Positions 7,802 through 15,434 of a DNA stretch of 64,000 nt are shown one piece after another. Each line of letters starts with the position of its first letter. Positions within the stretch are counted from its first letter, which is position 1. Position numbers and translations under genes: made by a program. Origin of the DNA: JAVZJR01 sp964435235 (GTDB lineage Archaea; Micrarchaeota; Micrarchaeia; Anstonellales; Bilamarchaeaceae); the NCBI GenBank assembly GCA_964435235.1, contig CAYSXZ010000047.1:1-64000 (forward strand), written 5' to 3'. The notes under the pieces are model-generated. The model was not told where the DNA came from, ran no database searches, and saw nothing but the letters and a program-made list of their open reading frames with translations.

Positions 7802-8431
7802 TCATCTATTCAAAGTATGCTTATTGGATGCACCAAGCTCAACCCCTCTTTTTTCAGCATTTCTTTCTATCTTCCTTGCAGCTTCAATAACCTCTTTTCC
7901 TGAAGGAACATCACGATAACCAAATTTACCCCTGTTCCGCATCTGCTTCTCATCGCCATCCGTTACCAAACCAGCTTCTTTTACAGCTTCATAAGGAGAG
8001 TTATTATAATAATTACTAAGTAAACCCCGTAACCTGTTTTTATTAAAATCTTCCTGTGTTAAATCTCTTGGGTCTTTCTTCAGTTTTTCAACCAACATTT
8101 TAACTACTGTTACTCTGTCGGATACGTCTTTCCACTTTGCGAAATAAGTTATGTATCCGCTATTAAGAAGTTGCTCTGCCTTTCCCTGTTCGAGCAGCCC
8201 TTCGATTTTTCTTACTGCAATGGTTTTCATCTCTTTTCTGGAGAGGCCGACGTTGTATATTATTCTCTCTTCTCTTTCCCTGCTCGAATAATCCTCAGCA
8301 AATTCCATCGTCTGCTTTGGGGTAGCATCCTGCCCGAATTCCTCTATAGCCTTGTCAGTAAGCTTCCAGTTGCCTTTCTTTATGAAGTATAATGCAAGCC
8401 AGCGTTTGAATTCGAATGATTCTTTAGTCAT
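7802..8431 (-). CDS. Hypothetical protein, lineage-specific family
   Basis: A 209-residue, largely helical, charged protein of unknown function. Sequence around residues 30-55 (ATPKQTMEFAEDYSSREREE) recurs as a short fragment at 23853-23924, showing that the family once had another copy in this window. It ends at a TGA followed in frame by 39 more codons that resemble the end of the neighbouring 175-residue protein. The start is at an ATG preceded by an AT-rich, TATA-like region (about 8447-8465). No recognised domain; I infer a lineage-specific accessory gene. Confidence 0.55.
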   Translation of the reverse strand: MTKESFEFKRWLALYFIKKGNWKLTDKAIEEFGQDATPKQTMEFAEDYSSREREERIIYNVGLSRKEMKTIAVRKIEGLLEQGKAEQLLNSGYITYFAKWKDVSDRVTVVKMLVEKLKKDPRDLTQEDFNKNRLRGLLSNYYNNSPYEAVKEAGLVTDGDEKQMRNRGKFGYRDVPSGKEVIEAARKIERNAEKRGVELGASNKHTLNR

Positions 8432-8531
8432 TGTGTTTATTATTGTAAGAATATATATTTAAATATTGTTGAGGTGATGGTTTTTAGACTGCTAATCGTA
8501 GACCGATGGGATAAAGGTGGCATTGTGAAAA

Positions 8532-8590
8532 TAGTCGCAAAAAGTTCCAAATTTGATCAAAAAATAGTCGAAAAACCGACTATTTTAAAA
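8532..8590 (+). repeat. Private direct repeat 1, left copy, with operator-like palindrome
   Basis: About 55 bp that recur at 9800-9851 with one substitution and small length differences, bracketing the AAA+ gene between them. The repeat contains AGTCG twice as direct repeats and once inverted, giving the palindrome TAGTCGAAAAACCGACTA (8565-8582). The palindrome abuts a TATA-like TTTTAAAA (8583-8590) located about 27 nt before the ATG at 8614. The site therefore covers the BRE position of the gene's own promoter. Confidence 0.8.
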
Positions 8591-8613
8591 AATATTCGGT
8601 TTAGAATAATTCC

Positions 8614-9834
8614 ATGGAAAAACCTGATATAAGCCAACTAAGGATAATCGCGCTCTCGCTACTGAATTCTGTGGATAAGCTACGGCGAAGACACATCGTT
8701 GGAAGGTTGCTTTCTTCGCTACAAACAAAACCACGAATCAAGCTTCTTAGGGGATTTAGAGGCGTTGGTAAAACTACAGCAATGCTTCATGCATTTGGTA
8801 TGATGAAGGAAAAAGCGTTATATTTTTCCGCAGATAATCCAATTGTTAAGAGCCATGGAATATACAACACAGGTAAGGATGCTATAAAAAATGGATTTGG
8901 TTTGCTTTTCATAGATGAGGTTCATACCTATCCAGAATGGAGAGCCGAGATAAAGGCACTGCACGACGAGTTTCCTTCACTTATCATCGTTGCAAGCGGG
9001 AGTGCACCACTTGCCCTCGTCCCTGAAAGAAGGGAAGAATTGATATGCCTCCATGAGATGGATATGGAAGAATCAGCATTTATTGGAACTGGAAAGAGCG
9101 TATTCGCAGACGAAGAATGGCGAGACAGGGAAGAGGCAATGAGATTCATAGCTGCAAATCAAGAAATAGCAAACACCTTTCACAGCTATTCTCGCGTGGG
9201 AGGCTTCCCTCTTTCATTTGAATTGGAGGAAGGAAGAGCGCTAGACGCGATATACAACTCTATAAGAAAGTCCATACGTGAGGATGCCGTATTCTTCTTG
9301 AAGATGTCGAAAGAAAAGATCTTTGCGATGGAAAACCTCTTGAATTTTCTTGCAACATCCAAGCCTGGAGAACTAAGTCTTACTTCGCTTTCTTCCACAC
9401 TACGGGTTTCTAAAACAGTAGTCTACGAAATAATCGATAGTCTTTCTGCGATGGAAATCGTGCGTGTTATCAGACCCTACGCTGGTGGGGCTGCGCTTGT
9501 TCGAGCAGAGCCCAAACTACTATTCTTCCATCCAAATATGCGATTTGCGATATGCCGTCAACTTGGAAGACAGGCGGACGAAGGCGCAGTGAGAGAGGAA
9601 CTTGCGGTATTCGGCCTCTCAGAACGCGGTTGGACTATCCATACTATTAAGGGAGAGAAGAAATCACCAGACTATGTAATAGAAAAAGGAAAAGAAAAAC
9701 TGATTGTTGAAATAGGTGGGGAAAGAAAAACACGTATCCAACTTAAAGGATTTCCGGAGGGACTTGTAATTGGGGAATATCAGCTTATTCCACTGCTTTT
9801 AGTCGCAAAAAGTTCCAAATTTGACCAAAAATAG
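8614..9834 (+). CDS. AAA+ ATPase with winged-helix and nuclease-like C-terminus (AAA_14/DUF4143-like)
   Basis: 406 residues. Walker A GFRGVGKTT lies at about residue 49 and Walker B LLFIDEVHTYPEWRAE at about 98, followed by a sensor strand IIVASGSAPL. A winged-helix-like part around residues 255-285 (SSTLRVSKTVVYEIIDSL) follows, then a C-terminal segment with KLIVEIGG that resembles the PD-(D/E)XK-like end of this ATPase family. Such proteins are abundant in archaea and their role is unresolved. Transcription looks leaderless. The last codons and the TAG stop lie inside the right copy of a direct repeat whose left copy covers the promoter. The neighbour at 9964 has the same architecture but a different repeat. 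Confidence 0.8.
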   Translation: MEKPDISQLRIIALSLLNSVDKLRRRHIVGRLLSSLQTKPRIKLLRGFRGVGKTTAMLHAFGMMKEKALYFSADNPIVKSHGIYNTGKDAIKNGFGLLFIDEVHTYPEWRAEIKALHDEFPSLIIVASGSAPLALVPERREELICLHEMDMEESAFIGTGKSVFADEEWRDREEAMRFIAANQEIANTFHSYSRVGGFPLSFELEEGRALDAIYNSIRKSIREDAVFFLKMSKEKIFAMENLLNFLATSKPGELSLTSLSSTLRVSKTVVYEIIDSLSAMEIVRVIRPYAGGAALVRAEPKLLFFHPNMRFAICRQLGRQADEGAVREELAVFGLSERGWTIHTIKGEKKSPDYVIEKGKEKLIVEIGGERKTRIQLKGFPEGLVIGEYQLIPLLLVAKSSKFDQK

Positions 9835-9853
9835 TCGAAAAACCGACTATTAA
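9800..9853 (+). repeat. Private direct repeat 1, right copy
   Basis: Matches 8532-8590. The reading frame of the upstream ATPase runs into it and terminates at its internal TAG (9832-9834). The palindrome TAGTCGAAAAACCGACTA is preserved (9832-9849) and followed by ATTAAAAAG, again a TATA-like element. Confidence 0.8.
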
Positions 9854-9883
9854 AAAGGGTCAACAAATTATTTGTTTTAAGGT

Positions 9884-9931
9884 GGTCAATAAATTGACCG
9901 AATTTGCTATTTTTCGGTCAATAAACTGACC
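9884..9931 (+). repeat. Private direct repeat 2, left copy: two 16-bp palindromes
   Basis: A 48-bp unit made of GGTCAATAAATTGACC (9884-9899), a 16-bp spacer and GGTCAATAAACTGACC (9916-9931). It matches 11176-11223 at 46 of 48 positions. The palindrome centres are 32 bp apart, about three DNA turns, as expected for sites bound on one face. The second palindrome touches the TATA box of the gene that follows. Confidence 0.85.
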
Positions 9932-9933
9932 GA

Positions 9934-9942
9934 TTTATAAAA
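9934..9942 (+). promoter_or_regulatory. TATA box of the second AAA+ gene
   Basis: TTTATAAAA centred about 26 nt before the ATG at 9964, consistent with a leaderless transcript. The GGTCA-N6-TGACC palindrome lies immediately upstream, overlapping the BRE position where archaeal activators or repressors often act. Confidence 0.65.
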
Positions 9943-9963
9943 CTTTGCTTGCTATAGTGATAC

Positions 9964-11184
9964 ATGGGTGTTATTGAATTTCTTAAGGAAGAGCGCTTTC
10001 TGATGGAAGATGCACTTCGTGGATATGTAAAGGAGACAAAGCGTGACGCTTACAGCCAGCTTGGGAAAGCAAACATAGTAGTATTACATGGCTTGCGTGG
10101 AACTGGAAAGACAACCATTATTGCGCAGAAATACTTTGAGAGTGATAAAAGGCTTGCTATTCACGGCGAGCATCTTAAGCTTGCAGGTTATACTATAAAG
10201 GACCTTATACCAGTTATGAGGTACGTCTTGCCTGAAGGTTATCTTTTCATAGACGAAATAACAAAACTAAGGACATGGCCGGAGGAAATAAAGATTCTTT
10301 CGGACCTCTATCCAAAAATAAAAATAATATTAACAGGATCGTCTGCTGTGGATCTTCAGAATGCGAAGCTGGTATTGGCACGACGAGCAGTTTTCGCAAC
10401 TCTTTCTCCACTTTCCTTCAGCGAATTTTTACGAATAAAGTATGGAAAACAATTGCTCTCTTTTGATCCGTTTGCGAAAGACCCACTCACACATGCCTTA
10501 AGAGTGGAGATGGATTTTAGAGAAAAAATAAAGGAGGATCCTGTAGATGTACTCTCAGGATACAAAAAGCAAAACCTTCCGTATCTTATCGAAAGGCCTG
10601 CTTCAACTGTGTTGGATATGATAGACAGAGTGATCTACGAAGATATAGGTACAACTGGCTCCTTTACTGAAGATGTAATCGAAAAATTCTGGCCGCTTCT
10701 AAGATTGCTTGCACTTTCTGAGAAAATCAGTTATGACAATCTTTCTAAGGATCTTGGAGTAGGAAAAGGAACTGTAATAAAAATGATTAACTTTCTTTCA
10801 TTGGCGCACGTAATTAGACCTGTTTTCCCCTATGTTTTGGGAAAAGGAAAGGTAAGAAGAGAACCAAAGTATCTCTTTGCATCCCCCGTAATAAGGGAAG
10901 TCATACTGAATGTTCTTGGCGAGAGGGAGCGGGGAAGAGGATTAGGACGAGAGGATATGTTTGCAATGCATATCAGCAATGAATTGTTCTATCTGAAAAC
11001 AGGACCTGATTATGTATGGAGGGATGGTATATTTGAGGTCGGAGGACCAAACAAGGGTTCTGAGCAGTTTAAAGGTCTGAAAATAAAAGGAAGAAAATTC
11101 ATAATCCATGAAGGCGTGGAGATCCTCTCTGGTGATGTGTTGGCAGTACCATTCTATATCTTCCTTTTGCATAATAGTCAATAA
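9964..11184 (+). CDS. AAA+ ATPase, paralogue of the 8614 gene
   Basis: 406 residues, the same length as the preceding paralogue. Walker A GLRGTGKTT is at about residue 42, Walker B YLFIDEITKLRTWPEEIK at about 95, sensor IILTGSSAVDL at about 121. A winged-helix segment (LSKDLGVGKGTVIKMINFL) lies near 260 and a short C-terminal domain with IFEVGG near 360. Function is unknown; family members are often called archaeal ATPases and resemble DUF4143 proteins. The gene is bracketed by its own 48-bp repeat, and its TAA stop (11182-11184) lies inside the right copy. Sequence divergence from the 8614 gene is high, yet the cassette design is the same. Confidence 0.8.
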   Translation: MGVIEFLKEERFLMEDALRGYVKETKRDAYSQLGKANIVVLHGLRGTGKTTIIAQKYFESDKRLAIHGEHLKLAGYTIKDLIPVMRYVLPEGYLFIDEITKLRTWPEEIKILSDLYPKIKIILTGSSAVDLQNAKLVLARRAVFATLSPLSFSEFLRIKYGKQLLSFDPFAKDPLTHALRVEMDFREKIKEDPVDVLSGYKKQNLPYLIERPASTVLDMIDRVIYEDIGTTGSFTEDVIEKFWPLLRLLALSEKISYDNLSKDLGVGKGTVIKMINFLSLAHVIRPVFPYVLGKGKVRREPKYLFASPVIREVILNVLGERERGRGLGREDMFAMHISNELFYLKTGPDYVWRDGIFEVGGPNKGSEQFKGLKIKGRKFIIHEGVEILSGDVLAVPFYIFLLHNSQ

Positions 11185-11223
11185 ACTGACCGAATTTGCT
11201 ATTTTTCGGTCAATAAACTGACC
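11176..11223 (+). repeat. Private direct repeat 2, right copy
   Basis: Matches 9884-9931 with two differences, so the first palindrome here has one mismatched arm (AGTCA instead of GGTCA). It contains the stop codon of the second AAA+ gene and ends about 48 bp before the next gene's start, so it could also influence that gene. Confidence 0.85.
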
Positions 11224-11270
11224 AAAACCCTACTCGACAATCTTTTAAACCTAAAACTCCCTAGTCCTTC

Positions 11271-12338
11271 ATGATAGTCGATAACCCTCTTGTTGACGTG
11301 GATAAGGATGGTACAATAAACTGCAAGGTATGCGCAAGGCGATGCAGAATACCAAAAGACAGAACAGGATTCTGTGGCATAAGAAAGAACATAGATGGCA
11401 AACTCGATCTCATAGTTTATGGAAGGCCTTCTGCCTTTGGGATAGATCCGGTTGAAAAGAAGCCACAATTTCATTTTCTTCCTGGTACGACCGCTTACTC
11501 TCTAGGGACGTATGGCTGTACTTTTATGTGTAAGTTTTGCTGCAACTGGGAGCTTGCGCAGGCAATACGGGAGCATCTTCCGCTCGATTCTTGGATCGAC
11601 CTTCCACCAGAAAAAGCAGTGAAGGATGCAAAGCTTAACAACTGTGCTTCGATGGCTTATACCTATAACGAACCGGCAATATGGTACGAGTATCATAGAG
11701 ACATGGGAAGGATCGCGATACGAGAGGGAATATTTAACATCCTTGTAACAGATGGCTACGGAACTCCGGAATTTTGGGAAAAGGCATCGGAATATATCCA
11801 TGCAGCGAGCATCGACCTTAAGGGTTTCACAGAGAAGCTTTACAATGAGCTAACAGGAGCGCGACTCGCTCCTGTCTTGGATTCCATCAAGACAGCAAAA
11901 AGATTAAGTAAAAAACGTGGGCTTTGGGTGGAGATAACAAGTTTGGTAATTCCTGGATGGAACGATAGCGAAGATGAGATACGTCAGGAGACCGAATGGC
12001 TTAAGGAGATAGACCCTGAGATGCCGCTTCATCTCATAGGCTTCTTTCCAAGTTATAAGATGATGAGCACTCCACCAGCAACTGCAGAAAAACTTCTTTC
12101 GCTCAGAAAGATAGCGCTTGATGTCGGCCTTAAATACGTATACGTTGGAAATGTTTTAACCGAAGAAGGGGAAAACACCTACTGCCCGAACTGCAGTGAG
12201 ATGTTGGTTCGTCGTGCCTGGTTTGCTTCAACCATCACAGACGCATTCGATGTAGAAAAATCAAAATGTAGAAACTGCGGGCAAAGGATTGCAGGGGTGT
12301 GGACAGTAGAACAGGCAAAGAGATTCAAAAAGGGATAA
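11271..12338 (+). CDS. amrS: AmmeMemoRadiSam-system radical SAM enzyme
   Basis: Radical SAM protein of 355 residues related to pyruvate-formate-lyase-activating enzymes. An N-terminal cysteine cluster (CKVCARRCRIP...GFCG) is followed by the iron-sulfur motif CTFMCKFC (CxxxCxxC, about residue 83), a radical SAM barrel, and a C-terminal zinc-ribbon-like pair (CPNC...CRNC). Enzymes of this type occur with AMMECR1 and Memo proteins, and their substrate is unknown; neither partner is in this window. A TATA-like CTTTTAAAC at about 11241-11249 sits 26 nt before the ATG, so translation is probably leaderless. Independent of the flanking ATPase cassette. Confidence 0.88.
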   Translation: MIVDNPLVDVDKDGTINCKVCARRCRIPKDRTGFCGIRKNIDGKLDLIVYGRPSAFGIDPVEKKPQFHFLPGTTAYSLGTYGCTFMCKFCCNWELAQAIREHLPLDSWIDLPPEKAVKDAKLNNCASMAYTYNEPAIWYEYHRDMGRIAIREGIFNILVTDGYGTPEFWEKASEYIHAASIDLKGFTEKLYNELTGARLAPVLDSIKTAKRLSKKRGLWVEITSLVIPGWNDSEDEIRQETEWLKEIDPEMPLHLIGFFPSYKMMSTPPATAEKLLSLRKIALDVGLKYVYVGNVLTEEGENTYCPNCSEMLVRRAWFASTITDAFDVEKSKCRNCGQRIAGVWTVEQAKRFKKG

Positions 12339-12406
12339 GGTCAAAATCGAACCCAGGATAAAAGTTTTAATACATTTCATCACATTTTGGTTTGGGAGGT
12401 TGTTTT

Positions 12407-12940
12407 ATGAAAGCGTTTTCTGAAAAAGAAGTTCTAAAGGAGAATAGAGGAACCGGCCAAAGATTTTCTTCTCTGTACAAACCAGGGCCGGACGGTCAGC
12501 TTGGTTTTAAAACCAACCACAAAGATGTTGAGAGTCGTATTCTCAATGAGCTTAAATGGTTTGGTTGGAAAGAGGATTTTGGTAAAAATATAGTAGAGAT
12601 AAAGCGACGGTTGTTTAAGGAGAATGATTGCTTCTCTGGACCGGTTGGCGGACAATTGGAGGCTATAAATTTGCGTAAAAAAATAAATGGTATAACTGTC
12701 TCTTTAACAATAAACCGCTTCTTTGCATACTTCTCTGTCATTTCAATCTCAGGCGCGAGAAAACACAGATCTGTAAATGAAATATGCGACGTCATACGAG
12801 AATTACTACCAGAAATGCAGCTTACAATAACCGAGAAAAAGCTTGAAGATATGGATGGCTTCTCTGTATGCGCTGAAGGCAATATTCAGCGTGAGAAAAA
12901 AGAGAAGAGGGACCTACGTTATCATGGATTTGGTTGTTAG
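12407..12940 (+). CDS. Hypothetical protein
   Basis: A 177-residue soluble protein with no recognised family. The open frame begins at a TTG (12392), but GGGAGGT lies just ahead of the ATG at 12407, which I take as the start. It has an N-terminal charged, probably disordered part, then an alternating helix/strand region with RKKINGITVSLTINRFFAYF. It is convergent with the asparagine synthetase A gene, with their ends 12 bp apart. No function can be offered. Confidence 0.6.
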   Translation: MKAFSEKEVLKENRGTGQRFSSLYKPGPDGQLGFKTNHKDVESRILNELKWFGWKEDFGKNIVEIKRRLFKENDCFSGPVGGQLEAINLRKKINGITVSLTINRFFAYFSVISISGARKHRSVNEICDVIRELLPEMQLTITEKKLEDMDGFSVCAEGNIQREKKEKRDLRYHGFGC

Positions 12941-12952
12941 ACTGAGCACTCA

Positions 12953-13859
12953 TCAGACAGTTACGGTTTCTCCTGGAACACGCCTAAATAGTTGCACATC
13001 CCCAACATGGTCAGCACCGGTGAGATAGCGAACTAGACGCTCGACGCCAAATCCTCCACCTGCAGATGGTACCAAGCCCTCTTTGGCAAGCTCTAAATAC
13101 GACTCAAATCTCTTCATGTCTAAACCATGTCTAGTTATTTTTTGTATTATTATATCATACTCATGCTCGCGTTCCGCGCCAGAGAGAGCTTCACCGAAAC
13201 CCTCTGGATATACGAGATCATAGTTCAGATAATGGCCAGGCTCTTTCGGGTCCTCCTTATCATAAAACTCTCTTTTATGACAGAGCGCCCAAAATGGTTG
13301 CTTTGCTGCTTGTGAAGCATGGATTTCCCAATCTTCCCCATATCTTTCTGCGAGTTCGTGAGTAGTATATCTAGGAAAGGGTTTAACTATCTCTGGCAAC
13401 CCCCTTCCAAGAAATTTAAGCTGCTCTGCGCATTCCATCTTTACGTGTTCTACCATGCTTATCAGAAAGTCTTCCATCAGTTCGAATACAGTTTCCCTTG
13501 TTCCATATGCAATCTCAAAATCAACCTGTGAAAACTCAAAAAGATGCCTTCCGGTTTCTTTTCGTTTTGGGTGTTCAAGCCTAATGTTTGGAGAGATGAT
13601 AAATATTTTTTCAAGTCTTTCTTTTATCGCAAGCTGTTTGTGAAGAATCATGGATTGGGTTAATGTAAGTCTTTGACCGAGATATTCAATTTCCCCACTC
13701 TTGATGACTGAACTTCCAGGATCAGGACCAAGCGGGTCAGTTACTGGAGAGAGTATTACTGGCATCATTTGGGTAAATTTCTTTCTGTGAAAAAAAATTC
13801 GTAGTATGCTTCAATACCTCAGAAGTTATTTCTGCATATGCGATTTTTCTGCTTTTCAT
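12953..13859 (-). CDS. Archaeal asparagine synthetase A (AsnRS-related), frameshifted at an A8 run
   Basis: Class II aminoacyl-tRNA synthetase catalytic core without an anticodon-binding domain. It matches the archaeal family that makes asparagine from aspartate and ammonia (SPVTDPLGPDPGSS, LTQSMILHKQLAI, SPNIRLEHP, C-terminal GGFGVERLVRY). The uninterrupted frame begins only at 13768 and lacks the expected N-terminal 30 residues. Those residues are present upstream in another frame from an ATG at 13859 (MKSRKIAYAEITSEVLKHTT), preceded by GGTGA. The two frames meet at a run of eight As on the plus strand (13790-13797). Removing one base restores TNFFHRKKFTQMMPVILSP, which aligns with the family. 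Assembly error, mutation or slippage are all possible. Confidence 0.82.
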
Positions 13860-13916
13860 ATAAAATCACCAAAAGGATAAGGTTGGACACTAATTTATAT
13901 TTTTTCTCTTATTTTC

Positions 13917-13971
13917 TGGATAAAATCCAAAAAACATACCACTTTTAAGCGTTTTCTTGGAAATATTCCAA
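13917..13971 (+). promoter_or_regulatory. Palindromes in the Lrp/AsnC promoter
   Basis: Two related palindromes, TGGATAAAATCCA (13917-13929) and TTGGAAATATTCCAA (13957-13971), flank a TATA-like TTTTAAG (about 13943-13949). The second ends right before the ATG at 13973. This is a typical position for autorepression, and the region is shared with the divergent asparagine synthetase gene. Confidence 0.55.
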
Positions 13972-13972
13972 T

Positions 13973-14407
13973 ATGGACCAAAAGGATATGGAGATACTTG
14001 GAGAATTGATTACTGATGGAAAAGCAAAGATAAAGAAGATCGCAAAGAAACTAGGTTTGCCTATGAGCACCGTCCACCACCGCATTCTTAGAATGGAAAA
14101 GGAAGGTCTGATAAAGAAGTACACAGCAATTCCTAATTACAAAAAAATTGGCTTACCGATTCTCGCATACGTCTTCGCAAATGTTGATTATTCGAAAGCA
14201 ACCTCTCAAGAGGAAGTAGCGTGTGAAATAAAAAAGCTCCCGAATATTATGGAGGTTAACATCGTCGCTGGTGAGATAGATATAGTTGCAAAAATAAGAG
14301 TGAAGGACATCGATGAGCTGAGTGATGTAGTAATCAAAAAGATGAGGAACATAAAAGGGATGGCTAAGACGGTAACAGCCGTGGTAATGAAAGAGATAGA
14401 AGCTTGA
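13973..14407 (+). CDS. Lrp/AsnC-family transcriptional regulator
   Basis: 144 residues with the family layout: an N-terminal winged helix-turn-helix (about residues 1-55, KKIAKKLGLPMSTVHHRILRME) and a C-terminal RAM ligand-binding domain (about 65-140) with the usual GEIDIVAKIRVKDIDEL strand-turn. The transcript looks leaderless, from a TATA-like element 27 nt upstream, and a palindrome sits between TATA and ATG. It is divergent from the archaeal asparagine synthetase A gene, echoing the bacterial asnC-asnA pair. I infer that it senses an amino acid, perhaps asparagine, and controls that gene and itself. Confidence 0.88.
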   Translation: MDQKDMEILGELITDGKAKIKKIAKKLGLPMSTVHHRILRMEKEGLIKKYTAIPNYKKIGLPILAYVFANVDYSKATSQEEVACEIKKLPNIMEVNIVAGEIDIVAKIRVKDIDELSDVVIKKMRNIKGMAKTVTAVVMKEIEA

Positions 14408-14469
14408 TATTTTAATAAATCTTTAAAATTTTCAATAAATTTTTAAATATTTCGAATTAATATTAAAAC

Positions 14470-14964
14470 ATGGCAAGCGAAAAGGCAGAGAAAATACCAG
14501 TAAAGGTGAGGCAAAGAAGCCGGAGCGGGGCAACAGAGGGAGAGTGGGAGGAAGAAAGAAAGATTCAGCCGAGAGAAATCGAGATACGCGAAGTAGAGGA
14601 ACCAAAGATTCCGAGCCCTGAAGCGACGATAGATTGGATTTTTAGATGCCTTGGCGGAAGCGAGGAGGACAGGCTTGCACGAGAGATTTTCAAAGAACTT
14701 GTATACGCGGGAAGAAAAGGGGTTCGCTCTAAGGACCTCCAGAAGAAGACAAGGGTGACCCAGGGAGCGATTGTCTATCATCTTAATACATTTATGCGTT
14801 GCGGATTAGTAAACAAACAGGGAAGATATTATTACTTAAGAAGGCAGAGTCTCGATAGAACGCTGGAAGAGTTGGAAGACGAGATATTAAGAAGGTTCGA
14901 GAGAATGAGAAGGCTTGCCAGGATGATAGAAGAGGAAATGGAAAGAGAGATGGAAAGATTCTGA
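14470..14964 (+). CDS. Winged-helix protein at the head of the heat-shock cluster
   Basis: 164 residues. The N-terminal 50 residues are charged and probably disordered. Residues about 58-125 form a winged helix (FKELVYAGRKGVRSKDLQKKTRVTQGAIVYHLNTF), and the C-terminus is a Glu/Arg-rich helix likely to dimerise. It is 19 bp upstream of Hsp20 in the same direction and followed by grpE, dnaK and dnaJ. I therefore infer a heat-shock regulator, functionally like Phr of Pyrococcus but not clearly the same family. A TATA-like TTTTAAATA (about 14441-14449) lies 26 nt ahead of the ATG in an extremely AT-rich promoter. Confidence 0.72.
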   Translation: MASEKAEKIPVKVRQRSRSGATEGEWEEERKIQPREIEIREVEEPKIPSPEATIDWIFRCLGGSEEDRLAREIFKELVYAGRKGVRSKDLQKKTRVTQGAIVYHLNTFMRCGLVNKQGRYYYLRRQSLDRTLEELEDEILRRFERMRRLARMIEEEMEREMERF

Positions 14965-14983
14965 TATTTAGGAGGTGGTATGT

Positions 14984-15427
14984 ATGGCAAAGGAAATTAG
15001 AATATATGACCCATTTGAGGAAATGAGGAGATTGCGAAGGGAGATGGACGAGATGTTCGAGTCCATGTTCCTCCGACCTAAGAGAGAGGATTGGATTGTT
15101 AGATCACCGTTAAGCGACCTTGTTGACAAGGGAGATTCTTTTGAGCTTACAGTAGAGCTTCCCGGAATGAATAAGGAGGACATCCACATAGAAGCTGATA
15201 AGAATTCTATTTCCGTAAGCGCGGAGAGGAAAAAGGCGGAAGAGGAGAAAAAGAAGAACTACTATTATTGCGAGAGGAGCTACACAGGGTATAGAAGAGC
15301 ATTCGGGCTTCCAGAGGAGATAGACCCAGAAACAGTGGACGCAGAATTCAAAAACGGTGTCTTAACAGTTGTTATGAAGAAGGTAAAGCCGAAGGGGGCA
15401 AAGAAGGAGGTAAAGATTAAAGGGTGA
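14984..15427 (+). CDS. hsp20: Small heat-shock protein, Hsp20 family
   Basis: ATP-independent holdase of 147 residues. It has an alpha-crystallin domain (about residues 45-135) with VELPGMNKEDIHIE, the conserved FKNGVLTVVM (A-x-x-x-G-V-L) motif near the end, and a basic C-terminus with KEVKIKG. The frame is open from a GTG at 14975, but GGAGGTGG is ideally spaced for the ATG at 14984. The grpE start follows after 7 bp, so the two are in one transcript. Confidence 0.93.
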   Translation: MAKEIRIYDPFEEMRRLRREMDEMFESMFLRPKREDWIVRSPLSDLVDKGDSFELTVELPGMNKEDIHIEADKNSISVSAERKKAEEEKKKNYYYCERSYTGYRRAFGLPEEIDPETVDAEFKNGVLTVVMKKVKPKGAKKEVKIKG

Positions 15428-15434
15428 ACAGGAG

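Noticed and set aside
7802..7804. TGA as a selenocysteine codon
   Set aside because: No SECIS-like element or selenocysteine genes were seen, and the sequence after the TGA is explained by a duplicated tail from the neighbouring gene.
8532..11223. Repeated palindromic units that could be a CRISPR array
   Set aside because: Each repeat occurs only as a pair around a full-length gene, with no short spacers and no cas genes.
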